DNA from: Hyphomicrobiales bacterium
GTDB lineage: Bacteria; Pseudomonadota; Alphaproteobacteria; Rhizobiales; Rhizobiaceae
Assembly: GCA_015654965.1 (NCBI GenBank)
Contig: JAATGD010000176.1
Coordinates: 1 to 11,855, forward strand
Direction of reading: 5' to 3'
DNA length: 11,855 bases
The translations under genes and the position numbers were made by a program. Shown here piece after piece: positions 1-5,674 of the stretch (within the stretch, counting starts at the first letter, position 1; every line of letters begins with the position of its first letter). The notes under the pieces are model-generated. The model saw nothing but the letters and a program-made list of their open reading frames with translations. It searched no databases and was not told where the DNA came from.

Positions 1-173
1 CCGCTGCCATAAGGGCCTAGTCCCATTTCCCGCCTGCGGCCTTGACGAATATAAATGAAAACCCATGAGCGCGTGCCGGTCTTGGATTTATGAAGCCAAA
101 GCCCGTCCCCGTCACGCAGCTTCGATTTTTCACTATTATCTATTTCCTTGACAGTGAGGAGGTTGCGGGCCAC
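1..173 (-). CDS. P4-type tyrosine integrase, 5' end (partial, runs off left edge)
   Basis: Reading the minus strand from a GTG at 171-173 gives 57 residues that open VARNLLTVKEID and continue KLRDGDGLWLH, then SKTGTRSWVFIY and RQGRRREMGLGPYG. This is the hallmark N-terminus of P4-like integrases (DUF4102 arm-binding domain), which catalyse site-specific recombination of genomic islands and prophages through a C-terminal tyrosine; that catalytic part lies outside the window. GTG was chosen because an in-frame stop lies three codons upstream and the family normally starts a few residues before LTVKEI. A purine-rich stretch (AAAGG) lies about a dozen bases upstream, a weak ribosome binding site. 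An island or prophage therefore probably extends to the left, and its attachment site may be near this end. Family call is firm; whether the gene is intact cannot be seen. Confidence 0.85.
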   Translation of the reverse strand, partial: MARNLLTVKEIDNSEKSKLRDGDGLWLHKSKTGTRSWVFIYIRQGRRREMGLGPYGS

Positions 174-190
174 GGGGAGTCAAACCTTTA

Positions 191-209
191 TTCCTAATAT
201 CTTTCCTAA
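191..209. repeat. Two direct TTCCTAA repeats, 12-bp period
   Basis: TTCCTAA occurs at 191-197 and again at 203-209, just upstream of the integrase start on the minus strand (where it reads TTAGGAA twice). Closely spaced direct repeats next to an integrase gene are typical of integrase arm or excisionase binding sites, but a pair of 7-mers can arise by chance. Function is inference. Confidence 0.3.
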
Positions 210-218
210 CCTTGTAGG

Positions 219-258
219 GTTGCTATAATGGATAATCCATATTGTCTATTATGGCAAC
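219..258. repeat. 40-bp dyad with 18-bp stem and 4-nt loop upstream of the integrase
   Basis: Arms 219-236 and 241-258 flank the loop CCAT. As plus-strand RNA all 18 positions pair, 15 as Watson-Crick and three as G-U wobbles; as minus-strand RNA those three become A-C mismatches. The stem contains TGCTATAAT at 221-229, which on its own reads as an extended -10 box. It could be a folded plus-strand RNA, a protein-binding operator controlling the integrase, or part of an attachment or transfer site. The structure is seen directly; its role is unknown. Confidence 0.6.
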
Positions 259-403
259 AACATTATAATATATTGAGAATAAATGATTATTCATGTAGTC
301 TGAGTTTACGTCTTGGTTGATAAGTTCATGGGTATGGATTTGGCCCGGGGAGCCATTACGTTCGTAATTGTGCTTATTTATCAATAAATTCAGTATCTAA
401 GGG

Positions 404-427
404 TTCCTTCCGTTACATAGGAAGGGA
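404..427 (+). promoter_or_regulatory. Hairpin covering the ribosome binding site of the integrase stub
   Basis: TTCCTTCC at 404-411 pairs with GGAAGGGA at 420-427 across an 8-nt loop (one U-G wobble). The right arm is the only Shine-Dalgarno-like sequence before the ATG at 431, so folding would hide it. This would keep translation of the original integrase low. Confidence 0.4.
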
Positions 428-430
428 CGC

Positions 431-541
431 ATGGGGCTTGTCTTGAAATACGTGCAGAGGACCGCAGCCGGTACATTTCGTTATCGTCGGCGGGTGCCGG
501 ATATCTTGGAACGACCGAAAGACAGGTGCGCGTCCCTTTGA
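431..541 (+). pseudogene. N-terminal stub of a second phage-type integrase
   Basis: From the ATG at 431 the reading is MGLVLKYVQRTAAGTFRYRR followed by RVPDILER, then KDRCASL and a stop. The first 25 or so residues match the usual opening of rhizobial phage integrases that start with a short basic segment (YVQR...G.FRYRRRVP) before the core-binding domain. A full protein would be several hundred residues, so nearly all of it is gone. The stub has a plausible AGGG ribosome binding site at 424-426, itself inside a hairpin. It is unrelated to the P4-type integrase on the other strand at the left edge, which suggests at least two elements have used this place. The call rests on my recognition of the N-terminal motif. 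Confidence 0.55.
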
Positions 542-671
542 GATAACACGCAACGGTAAAGCCGTGTTCAAACCTTCCACGCTAGATACGTGGAGCGTGA
601 TTGATATTGTTGACTATGACGACAGGGGATTAAGGCGGGTTAAATATCGCCCATACCTTTCCGAAAGCTGA
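513..671 (+). pseudogene. Unidentified coding-like remnant fused to the integrase stub
   Basis: In a different frame from the integrase stub and overlapping its last codons, about 50 residues run without a stop to a TGA at 669-671: DRKTGARPFEITRNG, then KAVFKPSTLDTWSVIDIVDY and DDRGLRRVKYRPYLSES. The composition looks like a real globular protein and there is no start codon, so it is probably the C-terminus of a gene whose front was lost when it was joined to the integrase fragment. I do not recognise the family. From its end to position 840 I see no further gene. Confidence 0.35.
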
Positions 672-840
672 GCGCCATCTAAGGGCTGAGCATTCCCTTC
701 CCCGAAACATACCCAATTCCCGCATCCGGTAAACCATACAACGCCGTTTGATGACCACAACGAGGAGCCCCCTTGTCGGTACACAGATGCATTTATGCAC
801 GTGGCAACTGAATTTGGTTCAAATCCAACACGAGTGTTGA

Positions 841-996
841 ATTTACCCCAGCCCTTACGCCCTTGCCGCTACATCCCTCCAGAACCTGTCCCCAGCCGAA
901 GAAGCGGCACATATTGCGCGCTGTAAGGTGATTTGGGAGGAGATAAATGAGGGCGAGACTGGTGGAAAAAATTCTCCTACCAGTCTCGCAGATGGT
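841..996 (+). pseudogene. ParB/Spo0J-like fragment A
   Basis: An open frame following a stop at 838-840 reads YALAATSLQNLSPAEEAAHI, ARCKVIWEEINEGETG, GKNSPTSLADG. This matches the segment of plasmid and phage ParB-like (ParB/Srx-fold) proteins just after the nuclease-like domain (LSPAEEAxHIxRRKxIWE), where the helix-turn-helix region would follow. There is no start codon for it and homology stops at about 996, where the frame continues as unrelated sequence. ParB-like proteins bind DNA in plasmid partition or regulate accessory genes. It is a relic rather than a working gene. Family recognised from memory; a profile search would settle it. Confidence 0.5.
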
Positions 997-1219
997 CCGC
1001 AAGGATTTCACCCCGAGCGAGGGGGTGGCGATTGCCGACGCGATCACAGCCGAAATCGGCAATCGCATAGGCACCAACCAGTATTCCGAGGGTCGGCAAA
1101 ATTTTGCCAAGCCTGCCAAGGAGATCGCCGCCGAGCGCGCAAGTTTCGGTAACCCGGAAACCTACCGCCAAGCCAAAGCCGTTGTCACCAGTGGCGTTCC
1201 CGAACTGGTGCAGGCAATG
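986..1219 (+). pseudogene. ParB/Spo0J-like fragment B, different frame
   Basis: In the frame one base off from fragment A, the reading is SQMVRKDFTPSEGVAIADAI, TAEIGNRIGTNQYSEGRQNF, then AAERASFGNPETYRQAKAVV and SGVPELVQAM. This resembles a second type of ParB-like protein of alphaproteobacterial plasmids and islands, where FGNxETYRQAKAVV belongs to the DNA-binding helices. Homology ends at about 1219, and the frame then runs through unrelated sequence into the small membrane protein that starts at 1307. A start at 947 would only read the antisense of nothing known. Fragments A and B share about 10 bp at the joint, as if a deletion had fused two neighbouring ParB-like genes. Confidence 0.5.
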
Positions 1220-1306
1220 GTAATGCAGCCCGATATGGGTTATATATTATATAGAGATCGGAATAATGGGTGGGGTTTACGCGATAGGAATAAGGAAAAT
1301 CCCCGT

Positions 1307-1531
1307 ATGACCCCGAATCTGAAAGCCGCGCTTGTTGGCGCAATCATTGCAGTCATCGTAGGTTTCGCCGTGTCTCAAGGCCTGATCAGCCAGCAAACAG
1401 CTGAAGAGATCAAGGCGAAGACGAATGAAGTTCTTGCCGAACAGCCTGAAACAACGCCTCAGCAGCCCATACCGGCACCGACTGAGGCTTCGCAGCCCCA
1501 GTCCCAGCCGCAGCAAAACCAGGCGCAATAG
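1307..1531 (+). CDS. Small single-pass membrane protein with Q/P-rich tail
   Basis: 74 residues starting MTPNLKAALVGAIIAVIVGF. One hydrophobic segment spans residues about 7-27, followed by a short amphipathic stretch (SQQTAEEIKAKTNEVLAE) and a C-terminal tail from residue 46 that is almost only Q, P, A, T, S and E. The frame is open much further upstream through a ParB remnant, but ATG 1307 follows AAGGAAA at 1292-1298 and begins the membrane segment, so this is the likely true start. The next gene begins 6 bp downstream and is also a small membrane protein, which suggests one transcript. I do not recognise a family. Size, topology and setting in phage debris would fit a lysis-accessory or holin-like protein, but that is a guess. 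Confidence 0.55.
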   Translation: MTPNLKAALVGAIIAVIVGFAVSQGLISQQTAEEIKAKTNEVLAEQPETTPQQPIPAPTEASQPQSQPQQNQAQ

Positions 1532-1537
1532 AATTTC

Positions 1538-1747
1538 ATGCGGCCACTCATAATTATAGCCATAATCGGCGCAGCCCTTGTCGCGGCATATTTCATGATG
1601 CCTCCCATTACGATTGGTGAGCGGGCGCAAGGTGGATATGACGGCAAGAGTACGATAACAGAAACACAAATTCAAAAATCCATACAAGAAGCCAATGAGG
1701 CAGCAACACGCGCAGAGGAAGCGGTGATCATGAAGTGCATACAATGA
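1538..1747 (+). CDS. Small membrane-anchored protein with helical tail
   Basis: 69 residues with an N-terminal hydrophobic segment at residues 3-21 (LIIIAIIGAALVAAYF), a short linker, and a charged, probably helical tail at about 40-65 (TETQIQKSIQEANEAATRAE). Such an anchor-plus-coil layout is seen in phage inner-membrane spanins, but also in many unrelated small proteins. The Shine-Dalgarno signal is weak, and with the previous stop only 6 bp away translation may be coupled. Its stop overlaps a further ATG in the form ATGA at 1744-1747. No family recognised; function unknown. Confidence 0.5.
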   Translation: MRPLIIIAIIGAALVAAYFMMPPITIGERAQGGYDGKSTITETQIQKSIQEANEAATRAEEAVIMKCIQ

Positions 1748-1890
1748 CGTGCATCTACCTACCTTCAAATCGGAGGGATCTGGGCCGGCATTATAGCTGC
1801 ACCTCGACTGTCACAGCCGCTAAAGCCTATTTAGTCAATCCAATGGCTGTTATTGGTGCTCAAGAGATTGCCATACCAGCTAATATTTAA
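1744..1890 (+). CDS. Tiny ATGA-coupled ORF, 48 residues
   Basis: The ATG at 1744-1746 overlaps the stop of the preceding gene (ATGA), a common form of translational coupling. The product begins MTCIYLPSNRRDLGRHYS and ends QEIAIPANI, with no hydrophobic anchor or lipobox that would make it an outer-membrane spanin. It has no ribosome binding site of its own. The overlap is the only strong argument; it may be chance. Confidence 0.25.
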   Translation: MTCIYLPSNRRDLGRHYSCTSTVTAAKAYLVNPMAVIGAQEIAIPANI

Positions 1891-1987
1891 GCTCCATTCG
1901 GGGCGCTTTTCTCTGCGAGAAAGCCGTTTTATAGAAACAAAACCAAGAAGCGTACGTTGTTGCTGTGTCGCTTTTTAGGAGTCCAAC

Positions 1988-2152
1988 GTGCCGCATAGAA
2001 AAGAAATACCTATTACGGACAAAATATTATATTTAATAAAAGAGAAAGTGTTAAATTATCCAGCTGCGGGGTCGCTTGGCGAAACACTTAAGCACCTGTA
2101 CGGATTTTCTATAGATGTAAAAAATGTAAATCTTGAAGATTTACTTATTTAG
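1988..2152 (+). CDS. AT-rich 54-residue hypothetical protein
   Basis: A GTG start at 1988 lies 6 bp after a clean AGGAG (1977-1981), and the frame runs 54 codons to TAG. The product starts MPHRKEIPITDKILYLIKEK and ends DVKNVNLEDLLI; it is soluble, mixed in charge, and contains a GSLGETLKHLYGF segment that may be a short helix. Base composition is clearly more AT-rich than the backbone genes to the right, which suggests recent transfer with the surrounding mobile debris. I do not recognise a family. The strong ribosome binding site is the main evidence that it is translated. Confidence 0.5.
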   Translation: MPHRKEIPITDKILYLIKEKVLNYPAAGSLGETLKHLYGFSIDVKNVNLEDLLI

Positions 2153-2340
2153 TTAAAGACTGTGGAATACAAACAGGACAACTAACCGAAATAGCAAAGC
2201 CTAACTTTCGACTGCCTTCAATTGACCTTAATTGATCGCTTGCTATGTGTGGTGAGGACACACACTCTAATTATCCAATAGATTATATATATACGGGCCC
2301 GCTTCAACAGTCCGCGCCCGCAAACCGAAAGGAGGACGAT

Positions 2341-2565
2341 ATGTCTTCCAATATTTATCTTGGTGATTTCCATACTAGCAATCGTGTCCTGAAACTAATG
2401 ATGGCAAAAGCCGGATATGTGACTTCTCGCATGAGGCCGCTTTCAGGGCCTCTTGAACAGCAATCAGTCTTGGTCCTGCGGAAATTCATGTCGGGTGTCA
2501 TGCATGATCAAACTTTACCTGTGCCGCCGTTTCCGTTCGCAACTGCGTCTTTTGGAACATCGTGA
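2341..2565 (+). CDS. 74-residue hypothetical protein with strong ribosome binding site
   Basis: ATG 2341 is preceded by AAAGGAGGA (2328-2336), an almost ideal Shine-Dalgarno 4 bp away. The frame is open further upstream to 2245, but that part is low-complexity and AT-rich, so the later start is preferred. The product begins MSSNIYLGDFHTSNRVLKLM, has no signal peptide or membrane segment, and has a proline-rich end (LPVPPFPFATASFGTS). No family recognised. It stands alone between the AT-rich stretch and the cold-shock gene promoter. Confidence 0.5.
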   Translation: MSSNIYLGDFHTSNRVLKLMMAKAGYVTSRMRPLSGPLEQQSVLVLRKFMSGVMHDQTLPVPPFPFATASFGTS

Positions 2566-2630
2566 CAAATCTATACCCATAGAATTTGCACATAGTTTTT
2601 ATGATTTATCTTGATGGAAATAAATAAAAC

Positions 2631-2659
2631 TTGACATATTTGTAAATTAATCCTAAATA
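2631..2659 (+). promoter_or_regulatory. Candidate sigma-70 promoter of the cold-shock gene
   Basis: A perfect -35 TTGACA at 2631-2636 is followed after 17 bp by TAAATA at 2654-2659 as a poor -10. A 7-bp inverted repeat (AAATATC at 2655-2661, GATATTT at 2669-2675) overlaps the -10. If used, the transcript would carry a leader of roughly 135 nt before the cold-shock ATG, as is typical for cspA genes whose leader folds differently in the cold. Confidence 0.4.
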
Positions 2660-2802
2660 TCATTTATCGATATTTTCTTGATGAGCTTTGCTTATTGCAT
2701 GATTAGCACCGTGCGCTGACCGAACACTCCCTTTAAAAAATCGTTTTAATCATTCGTTTGCTTTCGCATTCGGTTATCTTTATTGCTATGAAAGGGTTTG
2801 TT

Positions 2803-3012
2803 ATGACCACTGGCACAGTTAAATGGTTTAATTCTACAAAAGGCTTTGGTTTTATTCAGCCGGACAATGGCGGCGCTGACGCTTTCGTCCATATTTCTGC
2901 CGTCGAACGCGCCGGAATGCGCGAAATTGTTGAAGGCCAGAAGATTGGATATGATCTGGAGCGTGACATGAAGTCGGGCAAGATGTCGGCCTGTAATCTG
3001 CAAGCTGCCTAA
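2803..3012 (+). CDS. cspA: Cold-shock protein, CspA family
   Basis: 69 residues forming a single cold-shock domain. MTTGTVKWFNSTKGFGFI carries the RNP1 motif KGFGFI at residues 13-18 and AFVHIS the RNP2 motif at 27-32; the C-terminal half (ERDMKSGKMSACNLQAA) is of the rhizobial type. Such proteins bind single-stranded nucleic acids and melt mRNA structure in the cytoplasm during cold or growth transitions. The frame is open from 2758, but ATG 2803 fits the family length and has AAAGGG at 2791-2796 in front. A long AT-rich leader and a terminator just after the stop indicate a single-gene transcript. One unusual point: position 27 is Ala where most CspA proteins have Val. Confidence 0.93.
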   Translation: MTTGTVKWFNSTKGFGFIQPDNGGADAFVHISAVERAGMREIVEGQKIGYDLERDMKSGKMSACNLQAA

Positions 3013-3070
3013 TGGAATTGTCTCTGATCTTTGACCACGGATGTACTGGCACTGATTGTTGAGACGATTG

Positions 3071-3097
3071 AAAGGTCGGGTTTGCCCGGCCTTTTTT
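3071..3097 (+). terminator. Rho-independent terminator of the cold-shock gene
   Basis: AAAGGTCGGG (3071-3080) and CCCGGCCTTT (3085-3094) form a 10-bp stem with one G-U pair around the loop TTTG, followed by a T run to 3097. It lies about 60 bp after the stop. Confidence 0.88.
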
Positions 3098-3142
3098 ATT
3101 TTAAACGCTCAACTGAGGGAGCGGTAAAACACAGAGGCTCAT

Positions 3143-3346
3143 ATGGAAACCCCTAGACATCATTCTTCGCATATCATCAGCATAATACGACAGAAAGACG
3201 CTCTGGAGGTGAAGCAACCTGACGTGTCGGATACGGATGGTATTGTGAGAATGCTTTCAAGCGATTGGTCCAAGTTATCAAACATACTAATGCGATCGGC
3301 TGGCGGCCTTTCCAGAATACGTAGACGTATAAAAAGCCCCTCGTAA
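3143..3346 (+). CDS. 67-residue hypothetical protein
   Basis: ATG 3143 follows an AGAGG motif about 7 bp upstream. The product begins METPRHHSSHIISIIRQKDA, has an acidic middle (QPDVSDTDGIVRML) and a very basic end (SRIRRRIKSPS). No signal peptide, membrane segment or known domain is visible. It sits after the cold-shock terminator and 22 bp before the next gene, which has its own strong ribosome binding site, so it may share the transcript that leads into rpsU. Function unknown; could be a small nucleic-acid-associated protein from its basic tail, but this is weak. Confidence 0.5.
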   Translation: METPRHHSSHIISIIRQKDALEVKQPDVSDTDGIVRMLSSDWSKLSNILMRSAGGLSRIRRRIKSPS

Positions 3347-3368
3347 TCATTTTTGAGGAGAGTTCAGA

Positions 3369-3548
3369 ATGAATTTGATACTCACCAAAGACACACTGTT
3401 CAAACCCAACTTGTCACGTATGGAAGCAAAAAAAGCTACTACGGACCATACGGCGAAAGCCATCCTATTTCAGGAAAAAACAGCGATTGACGCCAAAACT
3501 GAACGCCTGAGAGCGGCCAGAATTGCGCGCGATAAAAACGCCAACTGA
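3369..3548 (+). CDS. 59-residue conserved-type hypothetical upstream of rpsU
   Basis: ATG 3369 has GAGGAG (3355-3360) 8 bp upstream. The product starts MNLILTKDTLFKPNLSRMEA and ends TERLRAARIARDKNAN; it is a charged, mostly helical protein without membrane segments. I recall similar short proteins (MNLxLTKDTLFKxxLxRxEAK) next to S21 or cold-shock genes in Brucella and relatives, always of unknown function. The stop lies 17 bp before the rpsU start, so the two are almost surely cotranscribed. A role in ribosome adaptation is suggested only by the neighbourhood. Confidence 0.7.
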   Translation: MNLILTKDTLFKPNLSRMEAKKATTDHTAKAILFQEKTAIDAKTERLRAARIARDKNAN

Positions 3549-3565
3549 AAACAGCAGGAGATAAA

Positions 3566-3835
3566 TTGCAGGTCCTTGTCCGAGATAACAATGTTGATCA
3601 GGCGCTTCGTGTCCTTAAAAAGAAATTGCAGCGCGAGGGTGTTTTCCGTGAGATGAAGGCCCGTCGTGCTTACGAAAAGCCTTCAGAAAAGCGAAACCGT
3701 GAAAAAGAAGCAGCTATAAGCCGCGCGCGCAAGGAAGCTAAAAAGAAAGCACAGCGTGATGGTTTGCTGCCTAAGCCAAAGCGCAAGCCAATTGCTAGGC
3801 GGAATCCTGTTGCGCCATCATTAGCGGCTGCATAA
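3566..3835 (+). CDS. rpsU: 30S ribosomal protein S21
   Basis: 89 residues starting MQVLVRDNNVDQALRVLKKK and then LQREGVFREMKARRAYEKPS, the diagnostic S21 sequence. The S21 core covers residues 1-60; a lysine/arginine- and proline-rich tail (about 61-80) extends it beyond the roughly 70 residues of enterobacterial S21, as in other Rhizobiales. S21 binds the 30S platform near the 3' end of 16S rRNA and helps mRNA base pairing in initiation. The start is TTG at 3566, with AGGAG at 3556-3560 just 5 bp away; no ATG or GTG would give the conserved N-terminus. Rhizobiales often carry several rpsU copies and this may be a cold-linked paralogue, given the cold-shock gene upstream. Confidence 0.95.
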   Translation: MQVLVRDNNVDQALRVLKKKLQREGVFREMKARRAYEKPSEKRNREKEAAISRARKEAKKKAQRDGLLPKPKRKPIARRNPVAPSLAAA

Positions 3836-3839
3836 TAAA

Positions 3840-3857
3840 GGCGCCCCGAAGGGCGCC
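3840..3857. terminator. Shared terminator between rpsU and the convergent broken gene
   Basis: GGCGCCC (3840-3846) and GGGCGCC (3851-3857) form a perfect 7-bp GC stem with a 4-nt loop. On the plus strand no T run follows; on the minus strand the loop reads TTCG and TTTATTAT follows, so it works best for minus-strand transcripts, and may also stop rpsU transcription. Confidence 0.7.
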
Positions 3858-3864
3858 CCCATTG

Positions 3865-4550
3865 TTAAGCTGCCAGCGGAATGATCTTCTCACCGATCTT
3901 GTCCAGCCATTGGAGCAGGCGGTGAACCTGCGCGCCATCCCGACCTATGACCGCATGATAAACGTGCCCGCCGATAGCATATAGTTCCGGCTGATCTGGG
4001 TGCGCCAAGTGCACCATTGGATTCTGGTGCAGCACATTGAAAAACGTTGTGCCATGCTCAGAAAGGCCATTAAGCAGCCAATACATAGGCAGACCTGAAT
4101 CATGCAGCTATCTTGGCGAAGGCGAAGGGGCGCCGAGAAATTCGGTGTCCACCTCGTAGAATGTGATCGGCTGTATGCCATGCATAAAATCCGCATCAGG
4201 ATATGTATGAAAATAGAAAGCAACCGCGCTCTGTGTTTCAGAATAGCCTACGACTAAACCGTCTAACTTGTTCTTGGCACCTGATTTTTTTCCACGACTT
4301 TTCAAGCTTTTGCTTAAACTTGGCAAGCGCCTCATCGGTTGTTGCGCCTATACTAAATATACCCAAAGCAGCGCCGATCAAGGACACACTGCTGTGGTTT
4401 CCGCGACCAGTAAAGGCGAGCGGCAGCCGATCCGAGGTCCAGATTTTTTGCTCGATGCTGACAATGACGCCATTATCATCATAGCTCGAAGCAATTCCTC
4501 CGAAACGACGATCATCGCGCCTGCGCGGCTTTGGTGAATATACTTGTCAT
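3865..4550 (-). pseudogene. Decayed gene, about 228 codons, two frameshifts and one stop
   Basis: From ATG 4550 (AAGGA 7 bp upstream) the reading is MTSIFTKAAQA, then a missing base near 4517 moves it to the frame of RRFGGIASSYDDNGVIVSIE, QKIWTSDRLPLAFTGRGN, GATTDEALAKFKQKLEKSW. An extra A in a run of seven at about 4288-4294 moves it to SGAKNKLDGLVVGYSETQSA. An in-frame TAG at 4108-4110 then interrupts before LHDSGLPMYWLLNGLSEHG and the end at 3865. All pieces join in order, so this was one protein. The N-terminal VIVSIE...PLAFTGRG pattern faintly recalls Ntn-hydrolase-like proteins of phages, but I would not rely on it. Some lesions could be sequencing errors in homopolymers, the stop codon less easily. 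Confidence 0.65.
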
Positions 4551-4564
4551 TTTAATCCTTCGGG

Positions 4565-4592
4565 AAAAAAGAAGCCTGGCGTATGGCCGGGC
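4565..4592 (-). terminator. Terminator after the minus-strand gene at 4655
   Basis: On the minus strand GCCCGGC (4592-4586) and GCCAGGC (4580-4574) form a 7-bp stem with one mismatch around a 5-nt loop, followed by TTCTTTTTT to 4565. It lies about 60 bp beyond the stop of the upstream broken gene and just before the ribosome binding site of the next one, separating two transcription units. Confidence 0.6.
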
Positions 4593-4654
4593 ATCTCTCT
4601 TTCACCTTTCAATAATAACGTTCTACGGAGCCACGATTTGGCACAATCTATGCT

Positions 4655-5565
4655 TCAGCAGGATATTGCAGGTTGTCGTTCGCAGGCGGCTGTATCAGGC
4701 ACCATAACTTCCGCTGTGGCGGCGCCTAGAATTCGCCGTGCGGCCCTATGGGCATAATTTTCCGAATAGCCGAAAGACACGCCCAGTGATTTGAGATTGC
4801 CTCGGCTACCGACCTCCTCGACCACACGGCGGGCGGTTTCCGAAAGTGCCGCAAAATCGGATTCGTCGCGCCCCATAGGTCCGGCAAGTTGCTGGTTTTC
4901 GGTTTCTTAACGCCACCTAGAAATATGGCACCCGTTGCGACACCAGTCGGACAACGGATTACTGGCGGCATGATTTTTGTGTTGGCCTTGGCCTGTTCTA
5001 GCAATTGTTGAGCCTCCAGCACCCGTGGCGTCGGGTCGAACATGGCTGGCAGGTTCTGCGGCTCGGTTATATAGGTGCGCTCGCCCTTGAATCCGTGCAA
5101 CGCCAGATACGAACGCAATCCCGAGTCCGTCCGTGGCTTGTCGTATTTCCCCCTTGGTTGGCGCGCGATATAATCAGGCTGTTTCACCCTGCCATCTTCG
5201 GACGTAAACGACATCAAGAGTCCGCCTGCAGGTCGATATGCTTCCGGCTTGAGCGAAAATGTTATCCCAGTCAGACAAGCACGTTCGTTCTCATGATCCC
5301 AGACCGTGTCATCCGCGCCTGCAACATGACGCAGTACCTTCCGGTCCACTGTGGTGATGACGCGGGTTCGCCATAAATCGGACATCATCGATTCAACCAA
5401 TGGCGGGATGTCGTGGACCATATCCACGGTCATTTCATCGGCGGATGAATCGCCGGGTTCATAATCATCATCGCCTACCCAGAATGAAGGAGCAAAGCTT
5501 TCCAAATTCTGGGTAGACGCAACTTTCCGAATGGCCTTCATCCATGAATAAGGGAGTGCGCACAC
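4655..5565 (-). pseudogene. Frameshifted hypothetical gene with C-terminal helix-turn-helix-like segment
   Basis: From a GTG at 5565 the frame gives MCALPYSWMKAIRKVASTQN and a long soluble protein with segments such as WRTRVITTVDRKVLRHVAG and DSGLRSYLALHGFKGERTYI, up to TSNLPDLWG. There the four-base G run (4871-4874, C on plus) appears one base short: the frame beyond it is poor, whereas the next frame continues well as GRDESDFAALSETARRVVEE, then GNLKSLGVSFGYSENYAHRA and RRILGAATAEVM to a stop at 4655. The latter part looks like a helix-turn-helix. Intact length would be about 303 residues. The GTG has no good ribosome binding site and the frame is open 19 codons upstream to a stop, so the real N-terminus is uncertain. 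I do not recognise the family; it may be a DNA-binding phage or island protein. A single-base sequencing error is a real alternative. Confidence 0.55.
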
Positions 5566-5674
5566 CGATCTGACATGTGACGTGGTGTCGGTTTCTTCCG
5601 GACCTTCAGTCGTGCTGTCTTGTCACGACTTCCAGTTCGACAGGAAATAAAGGTTATGATGACGTTTTTAGCCA

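Noticed and set aside
328..387. 19-residue hydrophobic peptide MGMDLARGAITFVIVLIYQ
   Set aside because: Could be a membrane micropeptide but has no ribosome binding site and is too short to support.
816..826. GGTTCAAATCC, resembling a tRNA T-loop
   Set aside because: The flanking bases do not form a T stem and no acceptor or anticodon arm can be drawn.
4288..4294. A7 run as a programmed frameshift site
   Set aside because: The shift needed skips one base (+1), unlike A-rich -1 slippage, and the gene carries two further lesions, so decay or sequencing error is simpler.
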